In this document: positions 1 to 7,561 of the stretch, piece after piece | Numbering within the stretch: the first letter of the stretch is position 1 | Layout of the letters: the number at the start of each line of letters is the position of its first letter | Assembly (NCBI GenBank): GCA_002840755.1 | Contig: PHBZ01000001.1 | Span: 124,001-188,000, forward strand | DNA from: Chloroflexi bacterium HGW-Chloroflexi-10 | GTDB taxonomy: Bacteria > Chloroflexota > Anaerolineae > Anaerolineales > Anaerolineaceae | Direction: 5' to 3' | Length of the DNA: 64,000 nt | Translations under genes and position numbers: made by a program | The notes under the pieces: generated by a model | Database searches by the model: none | Seen by the model: only the letters and a program-made list of their open reading frames with translations | What the model was told of the DNA's origin: nothing

Positions 1-468
1 CAAACTACCCAGGCCAACCAGCACGGCACCGCACAAACGTTCCTTAACCTTTCCCCTGAGGTGTTCACCAATCTGTGGGAAAAATAACTGGGAAAGAATC
101 AGGATGATGGCAATAATACTCAACAACACCTGGGCCAGGTAAATAAAAGTCAGCCAGGAAAACACGTTTCCAATGCTATAAGCAATGGCGTTGTAGGTAA
201 TGAAGAACAACGCGCCCGGCCAGAATAACTGTCCGGATAATTTTCCCTGGCGGGTGAACCACATTGCAACCAACAAAACAGGCAAACCCAGAAAGAGATT
301 GACCAAATCGTTTGAGACAAAAGCCCGCTGTGCTTCCTGTGTGAGATAAATATCCGTCCGAAACAGTAAGCCGGCCAGCGAGGCGCCAGTGAATAGCACA
401 GCAACGACAATCGAAAGCAGATAGGCATATCGAAAATCAGGTTTATAAAACGATTTAGATTCTTTCAT
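1..468 (-). CDS. Polytopic membrane protein, 3' end cut by window edge
   Basis: Reading the minus strand from the ATG at 468 gives 156 codons with no stop before the window edge, so the gene is partial at its C-terminus. The product starts MKESKSFYKPDF and has about four hydrophobic segments, near residues 17-37, 57-70, 82-103 and 107-128. A charged stretch (HLRGKVKERL) follows and then the start of another hydrophobic segment. I do not recognise the family. It is the last visible gene of the flavodoxin/membrane-protein cluster, about 50 nt downstream of the flavodoxin ending at 518, and reads in the same direction. The reading frame is clean and the start is plausible, so I am fairly sure it is a gene; its function is unknown. 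Confidence 0.7.
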   Translation of the reverse strand, partial: MKESKSFYKPDFRYAYLLSIVVAVLFTGASLAGLLFRTDIYLTQEAQRAFVSNDLVNLFLGLPVLLVAMWFTRQGKLSGQLFWPGALFFITYNAIAYSIGNVFSWLTFIYLAQVLLSIIAIILILSQLFFPQIGEHLRGKVKERLCGAVLVGLGSL

Positions 469-517
469 GATTTTTCCTTTTTGATTCTGATTAAACCCTG
501 GTGATTGTCTGGATCTT

Positions 518-1015
518 TTAGTCAGTACGAAGGCCGGTTATTGAAGACAACTGGCGTGCCCAATCTGCCGCCCTTTCAAGTTCATTTTCCTTTAGCGGAC
601 CCTGTTCACCGGTCACGTAAAAACCTTGCGGTACAACTGCCGGAGCACCACCCTTCTTTTTTAATTCTTTCAGCATGACCGGTGCCGCATAACCGCCGGT
701 ATTGACCAGCAAGCGAAACACTTTACCTTTAATGTCTTCCAGCGCAATGCGAGTATCAAATGCAGCCACCAGCACATCTTTTAGCTGGTCTTTCGCTATT
801 TTTTTCAGGAATTCCTTTACAGCCGGAGTAGGCTGAAAACTACGCGTAGGAGATCCAACAATCAATAATGCCAAATTGCGCAAGTGCGATTCATTTACAG
901 CAGCAACCTTCAAGACCTCAACCGAACCAGCTAATTTCAATGCGCTGCCCAATGCCTGGGCAACCTTTTCGGTATTGCCAAATACCGAATCATACACAAC
1001 CACAATATTTTTCAT
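518..1015 (-). CDS. Flavodoxin-family protein
   Basis: This 165-residue protein has a flavodoxin fold: it opens with beta-strand KNIVVVYDS followed by the FMN phosphate-binding loop FGNTEKVA (residues about 12-19). The strand LLIVGSPTRSF (near 52-62) is the typical second flavin-contacting loop. Flavodoxin-like proteins bind FMN and move one or two electrons, or act as NAD(P)H:quinone or protoporphyrinogen oxidases; the actual partner cannot be read from sequence. It lies 15 nt downstream of a six-helix membrane protein gene (1031-1729), and two further intact flavodoxins lie in the same cluster. It has no export signal, so it should be cytoplasmic. The family call is secure and the specific role is open. 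Confidence 0.85.
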   Translation of the reverse strand: MKNIVVVYDSVFGNTEKVAQALGSALKLAGSVEVLKVAAVNESHLRNLALLIVGSPTRSFQPTPAVKEFLKKIAKDQLKDVLVAAFDTRIALEDIKGKVFRLLVNTGGYAAPVMLKELKKKGGAPAVVPQGFYVTGEQGPLKENELERAADWARQLSSITGLRTD

Positions 1016-1030
1016 TGAATTACTCCTTTT

Positions 1031-1729
1031 TCACAAATCCTCTTTGAAACGAAATAAATCCCGCGCCAGCATGGGGAACCACACCAGGTAAAACGGCCCC
1101 ATGACCATTTGAAGGGAAGCCGAGATGGACGGCGCAAAGGGATGAAGAAGGTGCTGGACCAGATCCAGCCCATTACCCAGCAGTCCACTGATGACTGTCA
1201 CCTTGCTGAACTGCTTGCTACGCAGCATAACCAGCGAGATGATCACGCCGCCACCCTGCAGCAGAATCCCGGAGAGATACGCCCCGGAACTGTTCCACAT
1301 ATCCGATGCGAGTACAGCCTCACCGGCTGCGAGGTAAAGTGCACGCTGTGCTTCCGTAGAGGCGGCCGCGTACAAGTCACTGAGATGCATCAATGAAAAA
1401 CTCGCCTGTGTTGAAGCGCAGATGGCAACAGCAACAAAAGTGAACAGGGTTGCCAGCGTGGCCCAGGCAAAATTTACCCGGCGCAAAGCATAAAACAAGG
1501 CCGGATAAGTGCCCATATACAAAACAATCAGAAGCAAGCTGGTGAAATCGTCTTGCACTAAACCAACCAGTTTGTTTTGCTGGTAAAGATCAAAAAATTC
1601 CTGTACACCGGTGGGTCGGGGACCCATAGTGAACGAAATAACAATAAGACCCACCACGGTTGTCAACTGCAGAAGAGCGGTCACTCCGCCGATTTTATAC
1701 AATGTTCTTAAATTATTGTGTGATTCCAT
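1031..1729 (-). CDS. Six-helix membrane protein, DUF4386-like
   Basis: The 232-residue product has six hydrophobic segments (about 11-30, 56-78, 84-105, 146-166, 172-190, 203-222). It is a paralogue of the two genes at 2331-3071 and 3078-3812. Shared signatures are an opening Y(K/R)IGGV, a FDLYQQNxxVGL motif, YAAASTEAQ in the long central loop, and LISLVMLRSxxFSK before helix five. The layout resembles the DUF4386 family, for which I know no biochemical role. It sits between a flavodoxin gene and a flavodoxin remnant. The repeated pairing suggests, as inference only, that the membrane protein and flavodoxin work together, perhaps at the quinone pool or in stress signalling. Confidence 0.75.
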   Translation of the reverse strand: MESHNNLRTLYKIGGVTALLQLTTVVGLIVISFTMGPRPTGVQEFFDLYQQNKLVGLVQDDFTSLLLIVLYMGTYPALFYALRRVNFAWATLATLFTFVAVAICASTQASFSLMHLSDLYAAASTEAQRALYLAAGEAVLASDMWNSSGAYLSGILLQGGGVIISLVMLRSKQFSKVTVISGLLGNGLDLVQHLLHPFAPSISASLQMVMGPFYLVWFPMLARDLFRFKEDL

Positions 1730-1804
1730 TTCGTTTTGTCCTTTTCTATAATCATTTCGGGGTAATCAATGCCGCCTTGCCCATCACCAGCACAAACCTG
1801 CATT

Positions 1805-1963
1805 TTATCGGTTCCCCAAATTCATATCAGTACTTATTTTCTCCGTCCAAACCCGAATGGCGTCCCAATCGCGTTCGTCACTAGCCTGCATCTTTTTCAA
1901 TGGATCAATCAGGCTATAGGGAGATTTCAGAGTGAGCGGATCGAACTTTCCAACAAAAACAGC
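1805..1963 (-). pseudogene. 3' remnant of a flavodoxin gene
   Basis: Between two membrane-protein genes the minus strand encodes an open tail reading AVFVGKFDPLTLK, then ASDERDWDAIRVWTEKI and a stop at 1805-1807. The DxRDWDAIRxW motif is the C-terminal signature of the neighbouring flavodoxins (GDFRDWNVISAW near 3890; GDYRDVEAVRAW near 5110), and FVGK-D matches the preceding strand of that family. No start codon or FMN loop precedes it. Instead its 5' part overlaps, in another frame, the last dozen codons of the four-helix gene ending at 1927. This looks like the scar of a deletion that removed the front of a fourth flavodoxin gene. Confidence 0.65.
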
Positions 1964-2310
1964 GCGGCGGCCAAACCAACCGCCAACACGACCGGCGCAA
2001 TTTTATGAACCAGGTGGAGCATTTCATAATCCAATTTACCGACGCTCATCAGGGCGCCGGTGGCAAACAGTGCGATGACACACAGCGCTGTTGTCACAAG
2101 CAGCACAATGATTAATGCTTGAGCATTCATCCCTTTCAGTATTTTACTGAACTGGATAACGGTCAGAATCACCATGGCCAGGGCAATCAACTTATGAATA
2201 TTGAAGAGAACCGGATTCAGAGGTTTGTCCGTGTGACTTAGCCAGAAACCAAAAACCAACGTTAGAAGAAATAAAATTCCGGGAAGTATAAATTTTTGAG
2301 CTATTTCCAT
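1927..2310 (-). CDS. Four-helix membrane protein of unknown function
   Basis: The product is 127 residues with four hydrophobic segments (about 6-24, 34-53, 61-82, 96-115). I start it at the ATG at 2310 because GGAG lies at 2317-2320; an in-frame TTG four codons earlier overlaps that ribosome site. The sequence has HTDKPLNPVLFNIHKLIALA with two histidines in the first loop and helix two, and HLVHKIAP before helix four. Paired histidines facing the membrane could ligate haem or a quinone, but this is speculation. The last codons overlap the flavodoxin remnant in a second frame, so the present C-terminus may be a product of the same deletion. The next upstream gene ends 20 nt away. Confidence 0.7.
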   Translation of the reverse strand: MEIAQKFILPGILFLLTLVFGFWLSHTDKPLNPVLFNIHKLIALAMVILTVIQFSKILKGMNAQALIIVLLVTTALCVIALFATGALMSVGKLDYEMLHLVHKIAPVVLAVGLAAALFLLESSIRSL

Positions 2311-2330
2311 TTTTAACTCCAAAAGAACTA

Positions 2331-3071
2331 TTAAGAAAAATCTGTCTTAGCCAGGCTAAACAACTTAATAGCAACCAACACATACCAGGTAATGCGCAGC
2401 GGCGCGGCGATGACCGGCGGTACCGCGATCCACGCCGGGGTAAAAAGCAGGGCGGGGAAGTAAAGCAAGTTAATAGCATTGGCCAGAATGCCAATAACAG
2501 CGGCCGTTTTAGAGAAAATTCCACTGCGCAGCATCAGCACTGAAAAAATCAACCCGGCCAGCAATACCAGGAAAAGAGCAATCGCTGCGCCAATGCTTTG
2601 CCTGGCCAGCAGAGTCTCCGCGGTTGCCAGGGACGCAGATCGCGTATCTCCAATAACAAACATGCCGCTGCGGCTGAGCGAGAGCATCGCAAAAGCCTGG
2701 TTAGAAACAAACGCAGTGATAATTCCGGCGGCGGCGCAGGTACCAGCCAGCAGACTGGCTTTGTGAAGACTGTGCTGCAAACTGCCAAACACAGCCGCAA
2801 ACATCAACCCCACCAAGGCGTATTCGACCAGGTTAAGAACATCCAACAGAACCAACCCGACAAAGGGATTGTTTTGCAACAGTGTTAACCATTCGGCAGC
2901 CTGCACCGGTAATGTTTCAGGGATGGCAAAAACACCAAACCCGTTGAAGGCGGTGAACTCCGCGCTCATATTTCTGCGGATACCAATGGCAGCAACCAAC
3001 CCGGCAACAGCACCTATCCGGTAAATCAGCCCCCAAATGGGGTTCTTGATAGCACGATTCGGCGTAATCAT
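2331..3071 (-). CDS. Six-helix membrane protein, DUF4386-like
   Basis: This is a 246-residue paralogue of 1031-1729 and 3078-3812. It begins ITPNRAIKNPIWGLIYRIGAVAGLVA and shares the NNPFVGLVLLDVLNLVEYALVGL and QAFAMLSLSRSGM regions and the IFSVLMLRSGIFSKTAAVIGIL stretch before helix five. Six hydrophobic segments are visible and no cofactor motif stands out. Only 6 nt separate it from the upstream paralogue and 20 nt from the downstream four-helix gene, so it is part of one transcript. Tandem duplication within the cluster is evident from the shared motifs, but the copies have diverged well beyond recent duplication. Function unknown. Confidence 0.75.
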   Translation of the reverse strand: MITPNRAIKNPIWGLIYRIGAVAGLVAAIGIRRNMSAEFTAFNGFGVFAIPETLPVQAAEWLTLLQNNPFVGLVLLDVLNLVEYALVGLMFAAVFGSLQHSLHKASLLAGTCAAAGIITAFVSNQAFAMLSLSRSGMFVIGDTRSASLATAETLLARQSIGAAIALFLVLLAGLIFSVLMLRSGIFSKTAAVIGILANAINLLYFPALLFTPAWIAVPPVIAAPLRITWYVLVAIKLFSLAKTDFS

Positions 3072-3077
3072 TCTTGT

Positions 3078-3812
3078 TCAGGCCTTTCCTTTTTTAGCAA
3101 TCCGGAAGAGGCGAACAGCGACCAGGATATTAAAGGCCATACTCAGCGGACCGCCGATCATAGCCAATATCATCGCCGTTGTACCCAAACCGGACAGGAA
3201 AGTGCTGGAATATTCAAAAATCAGGAGCATGCTAAAACCCAGAATGCCCAGATAGGCTGTGATTTTGCTAAAAACGCCGCTGCGCAGCATTACCAATGAA
3301 ATAAGAATCCCGGCAACTTCGGCCAGAAAAAAACTTAAGAAGGTTCCCGGTGTATGGCTCTGCCCCACTGCCAGCATTGCCTGCCCGGCGGACAGCAATA
3401 TAGATTGCTGTGCTTCCGTTGAGGCTGCTGCATATTGGTTGCTCAAATCCAGCATGGCAAAAGCCCGGTTGGTTGCAAAGAAAACCCCGATGCCAAGCAA
3501 TGCAATCAACATGGCAAATTTTGCATAGGGTCGATATGGGGTTTCTTTATGAACCTCATTCAACGCAAAATATATCATAATAGCACAGATATTAAAGAAA
3601 ATATTCAACAAACCCAGGTTGCGCAATCCCATGAAGGGGTTTTGTTGATACAGATTAAACCAGTCCAGTACGCTTTCCTGGGTAGTATAACCACCAGGCA
3701 GGTAGGTTATCGCAATCTCGGCGATTCCTACCAGTACGGCCGCAATGGCAGCCACGCCGCCTATCGTGTAAACAAGATTCAATTTGATTGGTGTAATACT
3801 GGAGTGTTTCAT
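3078..3812 (-). CDS. Six-helix membrane protein, DUF4386-like
   Basis: The 244-residue product is the third paralogue of the series. It has YTIGGVAAIAAVL in helix one, FNLYQQNPFMGLRNLGLLN, FAMLDLSNQYAAASTEAQ in the central loop, and LISLVMLRSGVFSKITAYLGILG before helix five. Six transmembrane segments are predicted by eye. Its start codon overlaps the stop of the upstream flavodoxin gene (3809-4354) by four bases (ATGA), which implies translational coupling between a flavodoxin and this membrane protein. That coupling is the best sequence evidence that the two families act together. No enzymatic motif is recognisable. Confidence 0.78.
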   Translation of the reverse strand: MKHSSITPIKLNLVYTIGGVAAIAAVLVGIAEIAITYLPGGYTTQESVLDWFNLYQQNPFMGLRNLGLLNIFFNICAIMIYFALNEVHKETPYRPYAKFAMLIALLGIGVFFATNRAFAMLDLSNQYAAASTEAQQSILLSAGQAMLAVGQSHTPGTFLSFFLAEVAGILISLVMLRSGVFSKITAYLGILGFSMLLIFEYSSTFLSGLGTTAMILAMIGGPLSMAFNILVAVRLFRIAKKGKA

Positions 3813-4354
3813 TTCATTGTCCTTTCGATATCTGCGGAACTGATATCTTTTCTAAGCGCTTCCGCAATTGAACCAGCCCAGGCGCTGATCACATTCCAAT
3901 CGCGAAAATCGCCTATGTCAGCTTTCACTTTGTCGAGCACCCATTTTTCAAAGAAGTTTAATTTGGCAATATTCATGCTGCCGTGGAAAACGGTTATATC
4001 CCGCGGATGCAGCTGATTGACCAACGCCTGAATGGGCAGCGGGATGATGTAGCCTTCCACCAATTTAACCGGGTCACCCTCGCCGGTTGGGCCGCTTGAG
4101 AATAACCACAGCGGCATTTGCGCCAATGTCTGCGCGTTGCTTTTCAGAAACCGCACAGCTTCCCCTCGCCAGCGCCCCATATACAACGCACTGCCCAAAA
4201 CGACCGCGGCGTATCCCCTCAGGTTGTCCGCTTCCTTCACCGGCAGCACATCAACAGACAAACCAGCTTCACGCAGTACGATTCCTATTTTTCTGGCAAT
4301 TTCTTCGGTGGCACCATACTTACTGGCATAGGTTACTAAAATTTTATTTTCCAT
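3809..4354 (-). CDS. Flavodoxin-domain protein
   Basis: The product is 181 residues: strand one and the FMN loop read ILVTYASKYGATEEIA (residues 5-20), and the second loop reads VVLGSALYMGRW (about 51-62). The C-terminal half carries FHGSMNIAKLNFFEKWVLDKV and GDFRDWNVISAW, hallmarks of the HemG/flavodoxin-5 type that includes menaquinone-linked protoporphyrinogen oxidases. A specific oxidase role is not proven. It has no export signal. Its 5' end overlaps the stop of the upstream six-helix gene by 11 nt and its 3' end overlaps the downstream membrane gene by 4 nt, so it is tightly built into the operon. Confidence 0.85.
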   Translation of the reverse strand: MENKILVTYASKYGATEEIARKIGIVLREAGLSVDVLPVKEADNLRGYAAVVLGSALYMGRWRGEAVRFLKSNAQTLAQMPLWLFSSGPTGEGDPVKLVEGYIIPLPIQALVNQLHPRDITVFHGSMNIAKLNFFEKWVLDKVKADIGDFRDWNVISAWAGSIAEALRKDISSADIERTMK

Positions 4355-5033
4355 GATTTACTCCAAACCTTTTGTTAGTCTCAAAATTAACCGGCGTATG
4401 CAATTGTTTTTGCAGGTCACTGGCATAGCCACTGACCATACTGAGCAAAATCAAACCCAATGCTGAAATCAGGAGCGTCCAACAAAAGTACAATATTTGA
4501 TCCGGGTCGCTCATACCCGGCACATAGCCAACAATAGCGATAAATAATGCCCCGAAAAATGCCAGAAGACTGATTGCCAGGGTTGCCGGCCATATTTTGG
4601 ACACCCAGCGCTGTGTTTTTTCGGGCAGGATCTTGCGCCAGCCATTCAATGGTTTGTGAATATGCGTGGAAGCCAGCCAGGTTGGAATAAAAAAGACAAT
4701 ATGCCCAATCCCACCGCCGGAAAGGAAAAGCAAAACAAATAAGAGCAAAAAGATTGCCGGGCCGTGTTTTCTTTCAATGAAAAAAACGGTCCAGACAATG
4801 ATTGCCAGGCTGAACAGAATGGTTAATATTCCGGCCAGAAGAAAATTTGGGAGAATGGTAAAAGCCTCTTCGGTCCCATGAACCCACATTTGCTGGTCAT
4901 CGCCAATGGCTTGTATAATCAGCCCGGGGGTTGGCACGGCGCCTTGCAGGGTTTCAAAGATGCCATGATTCAACCCGGAAATTCCCAGCACAATACCGAG
5001 TACGGACACAATGAATTTTGTTGTGCGATTCAT
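4344..5033 (-). CDS. Six-helix membrane protein of unknown function
   Basis: I place the start at the ATG at 5033 (MNRTTKF), because GGAGG lies at 5041-5045; a longer reading from 5054 would absorb this ribosome site. The 229-residue protein has hydrophobic segments near 8-25, 60-83, 87-112, 147-168 and 180-203, plus a weaker one near the amino end. Helix three is glycine-rich (LFLSGGGIGHIVFF) and contains a histidine. It is not obviously related to the DUF4386-like paralogues. It lies between the Tat-exported flavodoxin (33 nt upstream) and the cytoplasmic flavodoxin, with which it overlaps by 11 nt. I do not recognise the family. Confidence 0.72.
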   Translation of the reverse strand: MNRTTKFIVSVLGIVLGISGLNHGIFETLQGAVPTPGLIIQAIGDDQQMWVHGTEEAFTILPNFLLAGILTILFSLAIIVWTVFFIERKHGPAIFLLLFVLLFLSGGGIGHIVFFIPTWLASTHIHKPLNGWRKILPEKTQRWVSKIWPATLAISLLAFFGALFIAIVGYVPGMSDPDQILYFCWTLLISALGLILLSMVSGYASDLQKQLHTPVNFETNKRFGVNHGK

Positions 5034-5066
5034 CTTTATTCCTCCGAGTAACAATTTACAGACCTG

Positions 5067-5756
5067 TTAATTGATCAACAATGGGAAAACTTCAGCACTC
5101 CAAGCACGCACTGCCTCAACATCCCGGTAATCCCCACCCTGTATACCTAAACCACAGTAAGTCAGAAAGAAACTCATTCCTAGTTTTTCAAAGAACGAGA
5201 GTCGATTTACAAACAGGGCACCTGTAAATCGTCCTTCTGCTGCCGGCTCAACCAACGTTCGTTCCGCTTCCAGAAAATTCGCAACCAGTTCCCGGTTCGA
5301 CTCGGAGTTACTGGCGGCCATCATGCCCACCAAAAAATAAGCTACGGGGAGTTGGCACAGCTTTTCCTGATTAATGTTCACAAATTCGGTTGCTTCGGGT
5401 AACCATTTTCCGCCGTTAATGGCACTACCGATTACTACCGCGTTGTATCCTGAAAGATCGATTACGGAATTCACTGGACGAACATCCACCGCCACACCCT
5501 GTTCGTTAAACGCTTTGCCAATCGTTTCGGCAATACCACCGGTTGAACCATTGGCGCTGGCATAAGCCACCAGAATTTTCTTCTTTGATTCAACCGCACC
5601 TAAAGCAATATCCGGAAAACCAATAGGAAGAGATGTTTCCAATGGTTCCTGACTGGTCAGCATCCAGCCAAGACCGCAGCAAGTGAGCATGCCTGCCCCA
5701 AGGCCTGCGCCAGCCAATGTTAGGAATTTCCGCCTGCTCATTGTTTTATGACTCAT
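5067..5756 (-). CDS. Tat-exported flavodoxin-domain protein
   Basis: The 229-residue protein opens with a twin-arginine signal, SRRKFLTLAGAG (residues 7-18), then a hydrophobic stretch ending LTCCGLGWML. A standard lipobox is not clear, so it may be either an uncleaved anchor or a cleaved signal. From about residue 58 it is a flavodoxin: KKILVAYASANGSTGGIAE holds the FMN loop, VVIGSAINGGKW the second loop, and LSFFEKLGMSFF plus GDYRDVEAVRAW the C-terminal signature. Tat export fits a protein folded around FMN before transport. Flavodoxins are normally cytoplasmic, so an extracytoplasmic one is unusual. It is the first gene of the minus-strand cluster, divergent from the AraC regulator. Confidence 0.85.
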   Translation of the reverse strand: MSHKTMSRRKFLTLAGAGLGAGMLTCCGLGWMLTSQEPLETSLPIGFPDIALGAVESKKKILVAYASANGSTGGIAETIGKAFNEQGVAVDVRPVNSVIDLSGYNAVVIGSAINGGKWLPEATEFVNINQEKLCQLPVAYFLVGMMAASNSESNRELVANFLEAERTLVEPAAEGRFTGALFVNRLSFFEKLGMSFFLTYCGLGIQGGDYRDVEAVRAWSAEVFPLLIN

Positions 5757-5888
5757 GTTTTTCTTAGTCCTTTTTTATTAAACGCCCAAAATTTGACAAT
5801 TCTTATCTTAGCGAAATCACTTTGAAAAAACGATGATTTTTCCTGCAAGATTTGTGATTTTTAGCGCAAATTGATGTATGATTAACAC

Positions 5889-6926
5889 ATGTCCGGTACT
5901 ATTACTCCTGAACCGATTACCGTTTCGGTGACTGTGCTCACCCAAATGTTTCTCTATCTTTCCTCATTGAACGTGGATATCGATGCATTTCTGCGTAGTA
6001 TTGGGGTTGATCCGCAAATGGTTAAATGCGCGGATACCCAATTACCCATCGAAACCTACCTGCACATCCAGGAATCGGCGGCAGAATATACCAAAGACCC
6101 CTATTTCGGCTTGCACATGGGGGAATTTGCTGAAGCCGGCAGCTGGTCGATTCTTGGTTACATGATGATGAACTGCAAAACACTGGGCGAAGCATTTGAA
6201 AAATCGGGGCGCTATATGCGCATTATCGGCAACCTGATCGAAGGAAGAGCGAAGATTCAATTTAACAAGGTCAAAGTGATTCTGGATACGCCGCCACATG
6301 CGCCTAAAATGTCGCGCCATTGTTTTGAATCCACTATTGCCAGCAGCATACGCATGATGCGCAACCTGACCGGGGTAGAGATTAATCCGCTTAAAGTGAC
6401 CTTTATTTACCCACAACCCGAATCAACCGTTGAATACGAACGCGTTTTCCACTGCCCGGTATTGTTTGAACAAAAAGAAAATTCCTTTACATTGGATATT
6501 CGTGTCGGATCCATACCCATTCGAATGGCCAACCCAACTTTACTGGCTCATTTTGAACAGTACGCTCAGGACTTTCTGATCGAAATGGAACGCAAACACG
6601 AATATACCCGCTGTGTAACCAAAATCATCCTGGCGCACCTGGATGATGAATCGCTTTCCATTGAAAAAGTTGCCAGGGAACTGGCCGTCAGCGTGCGCAC
6701 ACTGCAAAACCGCCTGGAAACCGAAGGGGTGGTCTTCAGCGAACTGCTTAAAGAAATCCGTGAGCAACTGGCCAAGAAATACCTGCGCGAAAACTATACG
6801 GTGGAACAGATCACTTACCTGCTCGGTTTTTCAGAGCCGAGTGTCTTCCGCAAAGCCTTTAAGAAATGGCTGGGGGTCACGCCCAGGGAATACCGGGAGC
6901 TTTCACTGCCTCAAAACATACCTTGA
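5889..6926 (+). CDS. AraC-family transcriptional regulator
   Basis: The 345-residue protein has an N-terminal ligand-binding region of the Arabinose_bd type found in OruR/ArgR-like AraC proteins (about 20-200, with YFGLHMGEFAEAGSWSILGYMM). A C-terminal AraC DNA-binding domain (about 245-338) carries VARELAVSVRTLQNRLE and the second helix-turn-helix ITYLLGFSEPSVFRKAFKKW. It is divergent from the flavodoxin cluster with 132 nt between starts, so it is the obvious candidate regulator of that operon. No Shine-Dalgarno sequence precedes the ATG, while a TATGAT at 5877-5882 ends 6 nt before it, so the mRNA may be leaderless. The effector is unknown. Confidence 0.9.
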   Translation: MSGTITPEPITVSVTVLTQMFLYLSSLNVDIDAFLRSIGVDPQMVKCADTQLPIETYLHIQESAAEYTKDPYFGLHMGEFAEAGSWSILGYMMMNCKTLGEAFEKSGRYMRIIGNLIEGRAKIQFNKVKVILDTPPHAPKMSRHCFESTIASSIRMMRNLTGVEINPLKVTFIYPQPESTVEYERVFHCPVLFEQKENSFTLDIRVGSIPIRMANPTLLAHFEQYAQDFLIEMERKHEYTRCVTKIILAHLDDESLSIEKVARELAVSVRTLQNRLETEGVVFSELLKEIREQLAKKYLRENYTVEQITYLLGFSEPSVFRKAFKKWLGVTPREYRELSLPQNIP

Positions 6927-6930
6927 TATA

Positions 6931-7224
6931 GAGAATTTCCTTGAATGGGTAATTGAACTGGAAGAAGGAAATAGACCAGGGATGATGGACCCCTCCACCC
7001 TGGTGCGTGCGGTGGATATGCTCGAACGCCTGGAGGTAGCCGAACGCGGCAGCGACCCGAAAGACCCGCGTCGTAACCCGATCACCATTACCCTCAAAGG
7101 ATTGGCGATTCTCCAGGCTGTTTCCGCTTTAATTCCACAAGATGCCGTTTTCAAGGCGCTCCTCTCTATAGGCGCAGAGCCGGTCGGTCGGTTACGTGAT
7201 TTATTATGTGACACCATCCAATAA
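6931..7224 (+). pseudogene. MarR-family regulator, 3' fragment
   Basis: Directly after the AraC stop, an open frame reads ENFLEWVIELEEGNRPGMM and then DPSTLVRAVDMLERLEVAER with SDPKDPRRNPITITLKG. This is the recognition helix and wing of a MarR-type winged-helix regulator (usual form DPSTLxRxxDRLExxGLVER...DPxDRR). About 30 dimerisation residues and a stop follow. The first half of the domain and any start codon are missing, so it is a fragment, not a gene. The next sequence downstream is a fragment of an ABC transporter, so I read the stretch as the wreck of a MarR/ABC operon. Confidence 0.7.
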
Positions 7225-7270
7225 TTTCCGGAAGGCAAAATGGTTGTTGAGGCTTTTTCCAATCAGCAAA

Positions 7271-7425
7271 CACACCTTCTTCCTGACCACACATTTCATG
7301 GAAGAAGCCGAACGTCTATGCGACCGGGTAGCTATCACCGGCGATGTTCTCACCAATTTTGCCATGATAATGCTGGGCATTATGCTGCTGCTTGTATTGG
7401 GATTAACTGTTTACCGCATTCAATT
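7271..7425 (+). pseudogene. Internal-deletion remnant of an ABC transporter (ATPase joined to permease)
   Basis: In one frame, FFLTTHFMEEAERLCDRVAI (7277-7336) is nearly identical to the ATPase at 8502-9416 (same residues near 9051-9110). It runs straight into DVLTNFAMIMLGIMLLLVLG (7339 on), which matches the permease at 9418-10170 (DVLINFVLILMGITLLLVLG). So two pieces that lie more than 600 nt apart in the intact operon are fused here by a deletion. The DNA of both parts is still clearly alignable to the intact copy, so this is a decayed duplicate or a relative of the neighbouring transporter. It has no start codon or Walker motifs. Confidence 0.8.
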
Positions 7426-7496
7426 TCACGCATGCATTCCGCTGGGAGTAAACCCGGCGCAGTCAGGTCGGCAAAGAACAATTTCACAACGCACCT

Positions 7497-7530
7497 TAAG
7501 AGCAGGGCAATTCGTTTGCCCCTGCTCTTA
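7497..7530 (+). terminator. Rho-independent terminator-like hairpin
   Basis: TAAGAGCAGGG(C)AA and TTGC(C)CCTGCTCTTA form a stem of about 14 bp with a short TTCGT loop. It lies between the transporter remnant and the promoter of the intact operon. The downstream run is TTATTATC and not a pure T-tract, so efficiency is uncertain. It probably once terminated the decayed operon and now insulates the promoter at 7562. Confidence 0.6.
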
Positions 7531-7561
7531 TTATCGACAAGTACTTTCCTGAACTAACCTA

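Noticed and set aside
150..428. 92-codon minus-strand frame at the left end
   Set aside because: It overlaps, in another frame, the better partial membrane-protein gene 1-468, which has a proper start and membrane-protein composition.
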